Source: Candidatus Giovannonibacteria bacterium RIFCSPHIGHO2_02_43_16 (GTDB lineage Bacteria; Patescibacteriota; Minisyncoccia; JACPKW01; UBA11713). From it: a stretch of DNA of 6,584 bases. Made by a program: the position numbers and the translations under genes. The DNA lies in NCBI GenBank assembly GCA_001778545.1, contig MFHJ01000005.1, positions 1 through 6,584 on the forward strand, given 5' to 3'. The first letter of the stretch is position 1. Every line of letters begins with the position of its first letter. The notes under the pieces were generated by a model that saw only the letters and a list, made by a program, of their open reading frames with translations, was not told the DNA's origin and searched no databases. Shown one piece after another: positions 6,241-6,584 of this stretch.

Positions 6241-6517
6241 TTTGTTCTATTTTAATTTCTTTTTTGATTATCACTGGGGTTCCAGTCGAAGTTTCTTTTA
6301 TATTTATATCCTGAACCGTCTCGCCGTTTATTACTGTTTTAACCTTAATTTCCGCCTCCGCGGCGCCTTGGATTATTTCTCCAGATCCCGCCGAATTCCC
6401 GCCGGAATTCGCTTCGACTGAAACGTTATTTTCAACACTCACAGTTCCCGCGAAAGTGTTCGACACCGAGTGTCGAACAATCAGAAAAAATAATAGTAAG
6501 ATCAGGATTTTTGTCAT
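6164..6517 (-). CDS. Small secreted single-repeat protein with cationic amphipathic tail
   Basis: This is a 117-residue protein read from ATG at 6517. An in-frame ATG at 6583 would add 22 residues encoded mostly by a palindrome and ahead of a normal signal peptide, so it is unlikely. Residues 1-23 are a signal peptide with a very hydrophobic core (ILILLLFFLI). Residues 24-75 look like one unit of the neighbouring large protein's repeat: SVENNVSVEANSGGNSAG then a long beta-like stretch (AEIKVKTVINGE). Residues 84-100 are charged and Gln/Asn-rich. The tail, 101-117 (KFFKNFFRRLFKRFKFW), alternates basic and aromatic residues and could form an amphipathic membrane-binding helix. The last 77 bases overlap the start of the large surface gene in another frame, which implies co-expression. 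It could be a minor subunit or assembly partner of that protein; that is an inference. No Shine-Dalgarno site is evident. Confidence 0.85.
   Translation of the reverse strand: MTKILILLLFFLIVRHSVSNTFAGTVSVENNVSVEANSGGNSAGSGEIIQGAAEAEIKVKTVINGETVQDINIKETSTGTPVIIKKEIKIEQNVEQNQDNKFFKNFFRRLFKRFKFW
6457..6479. repeat. 23-base perfect palindrome inside a signal peptide
   Basis: Perfect 10-base arms (TGTTCGACAC and its complement) flank a 3-base loop CGA. It falls in the signal peptide of the 117-residue protein and encodes VRHSVSN (residues 14-20), between the hydrophobic core and the likely cleavage region TFAG. Confidence 0.9.
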
Positions 6518-6537
6518 CGTCTTATATACACTTACCG

Positions 6538-6583
6538 ATGAATTCCCCGCCCCCCGCCTTAGGCGAAGGACGGGAAAATTCAT
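6538..6583. repeat. 46-base imperfect GC-rich palindrome at the right edge
   Basis: The outer 7 bases pair perfectly (ATGAATT with AATTCAT), and the centre is CGCC-TTA-GGCG at 6555-6565; the middle has G-U pairs and two mismatches. It ends 20 bases upstream of the 117-residue gene's ATG. It could be another palindromic repeat or a hairpin after an upstream gene; the window ends too soon to decide. Confidence 0.7.
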
Positions 6584-6584
6584 T

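Noticed and set aside
6392..6411. 8-base inverted repeat with loop CGCC
   Set aside because: It arises from the NSGGNS codons of the repeat motif (AAT TCC GGC GGG AAT TCG) and needs no separate explanation.
6518..6583. 22-residue N-terminal extension of the small secreted protein from the ATG at 6583
   Set aside because: The extension is encoded mostly by a palindrome and would place charged residues before a normal signal peptide; ATG at 6517 fits better.

Overview
The window looks like a piece of a Candidate Phyla Radiation (Patescibacteria, probably Parcubacteria-like) genome. This rests on recalled family resemblance, not a search: secreted proteins starting with an AFEAHVINVTAQIEN-type segment, an Asn/Gly-rich surface protein built on TG(D/N)ANA repeats, starts without clear Shine-Dalgarno sites, and short palindromes sitting inside reading frames. 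All six genes lie on the minus strand, so transcription runs from high to low coordinates. No tRNA, rRNA, CRISPR array or transposase is visible.

Layout in transcription order: (1) at 6517-6164 a 117-residue secreted single-repeat protein with a cationic amphipathic tail; (2) at 6240-3742, overlapping it by 77 bases, an 832-residue surface protein with a signal peptide, about four copies of an Asn-rich repeat, two DUF11-like domains and a C-terminal membrane anchor; (3) at 3699-2810 a two-gene toxin-antitoxin-like cassette, made of a 91-residue DUF6922-like protein and an AbiEii-type nucleotidyltransferase, with its own near-consensus promoter that predicts a leaderless mRNA; (4) at 2654-1338 a secreted protein with a Cys-containing N-terminal module and a von Willebrand A domain with a complete MIDAS motif; (5) from 1177 off the left edge, a paralogue of (4) with the same N-terminal module but a different C-terminal part. 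The gene at 1177-1 was recovered by direct translation and is open through base 1.

The window therefore reads as a cell-surface locus interrupted by an AT-richer toxin-antitoxin cassette. The first two genes share repeat signatures and an overlap, so they are probably co-expressed and may co-assemble. The last two are tandem duplicates whose C-terminal modules diverged or were swapped. The most striking feature is a set of short palindromic or inverted repeats inside coding sequence: a 23-base palindrome in a signal peptide, a 34-base palindrome near the N-terminus of the large protein, and a 30-base repeat present twice in opposite orientation in that same gene, read in two different frames. 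A further palindrome lies at the right edge.
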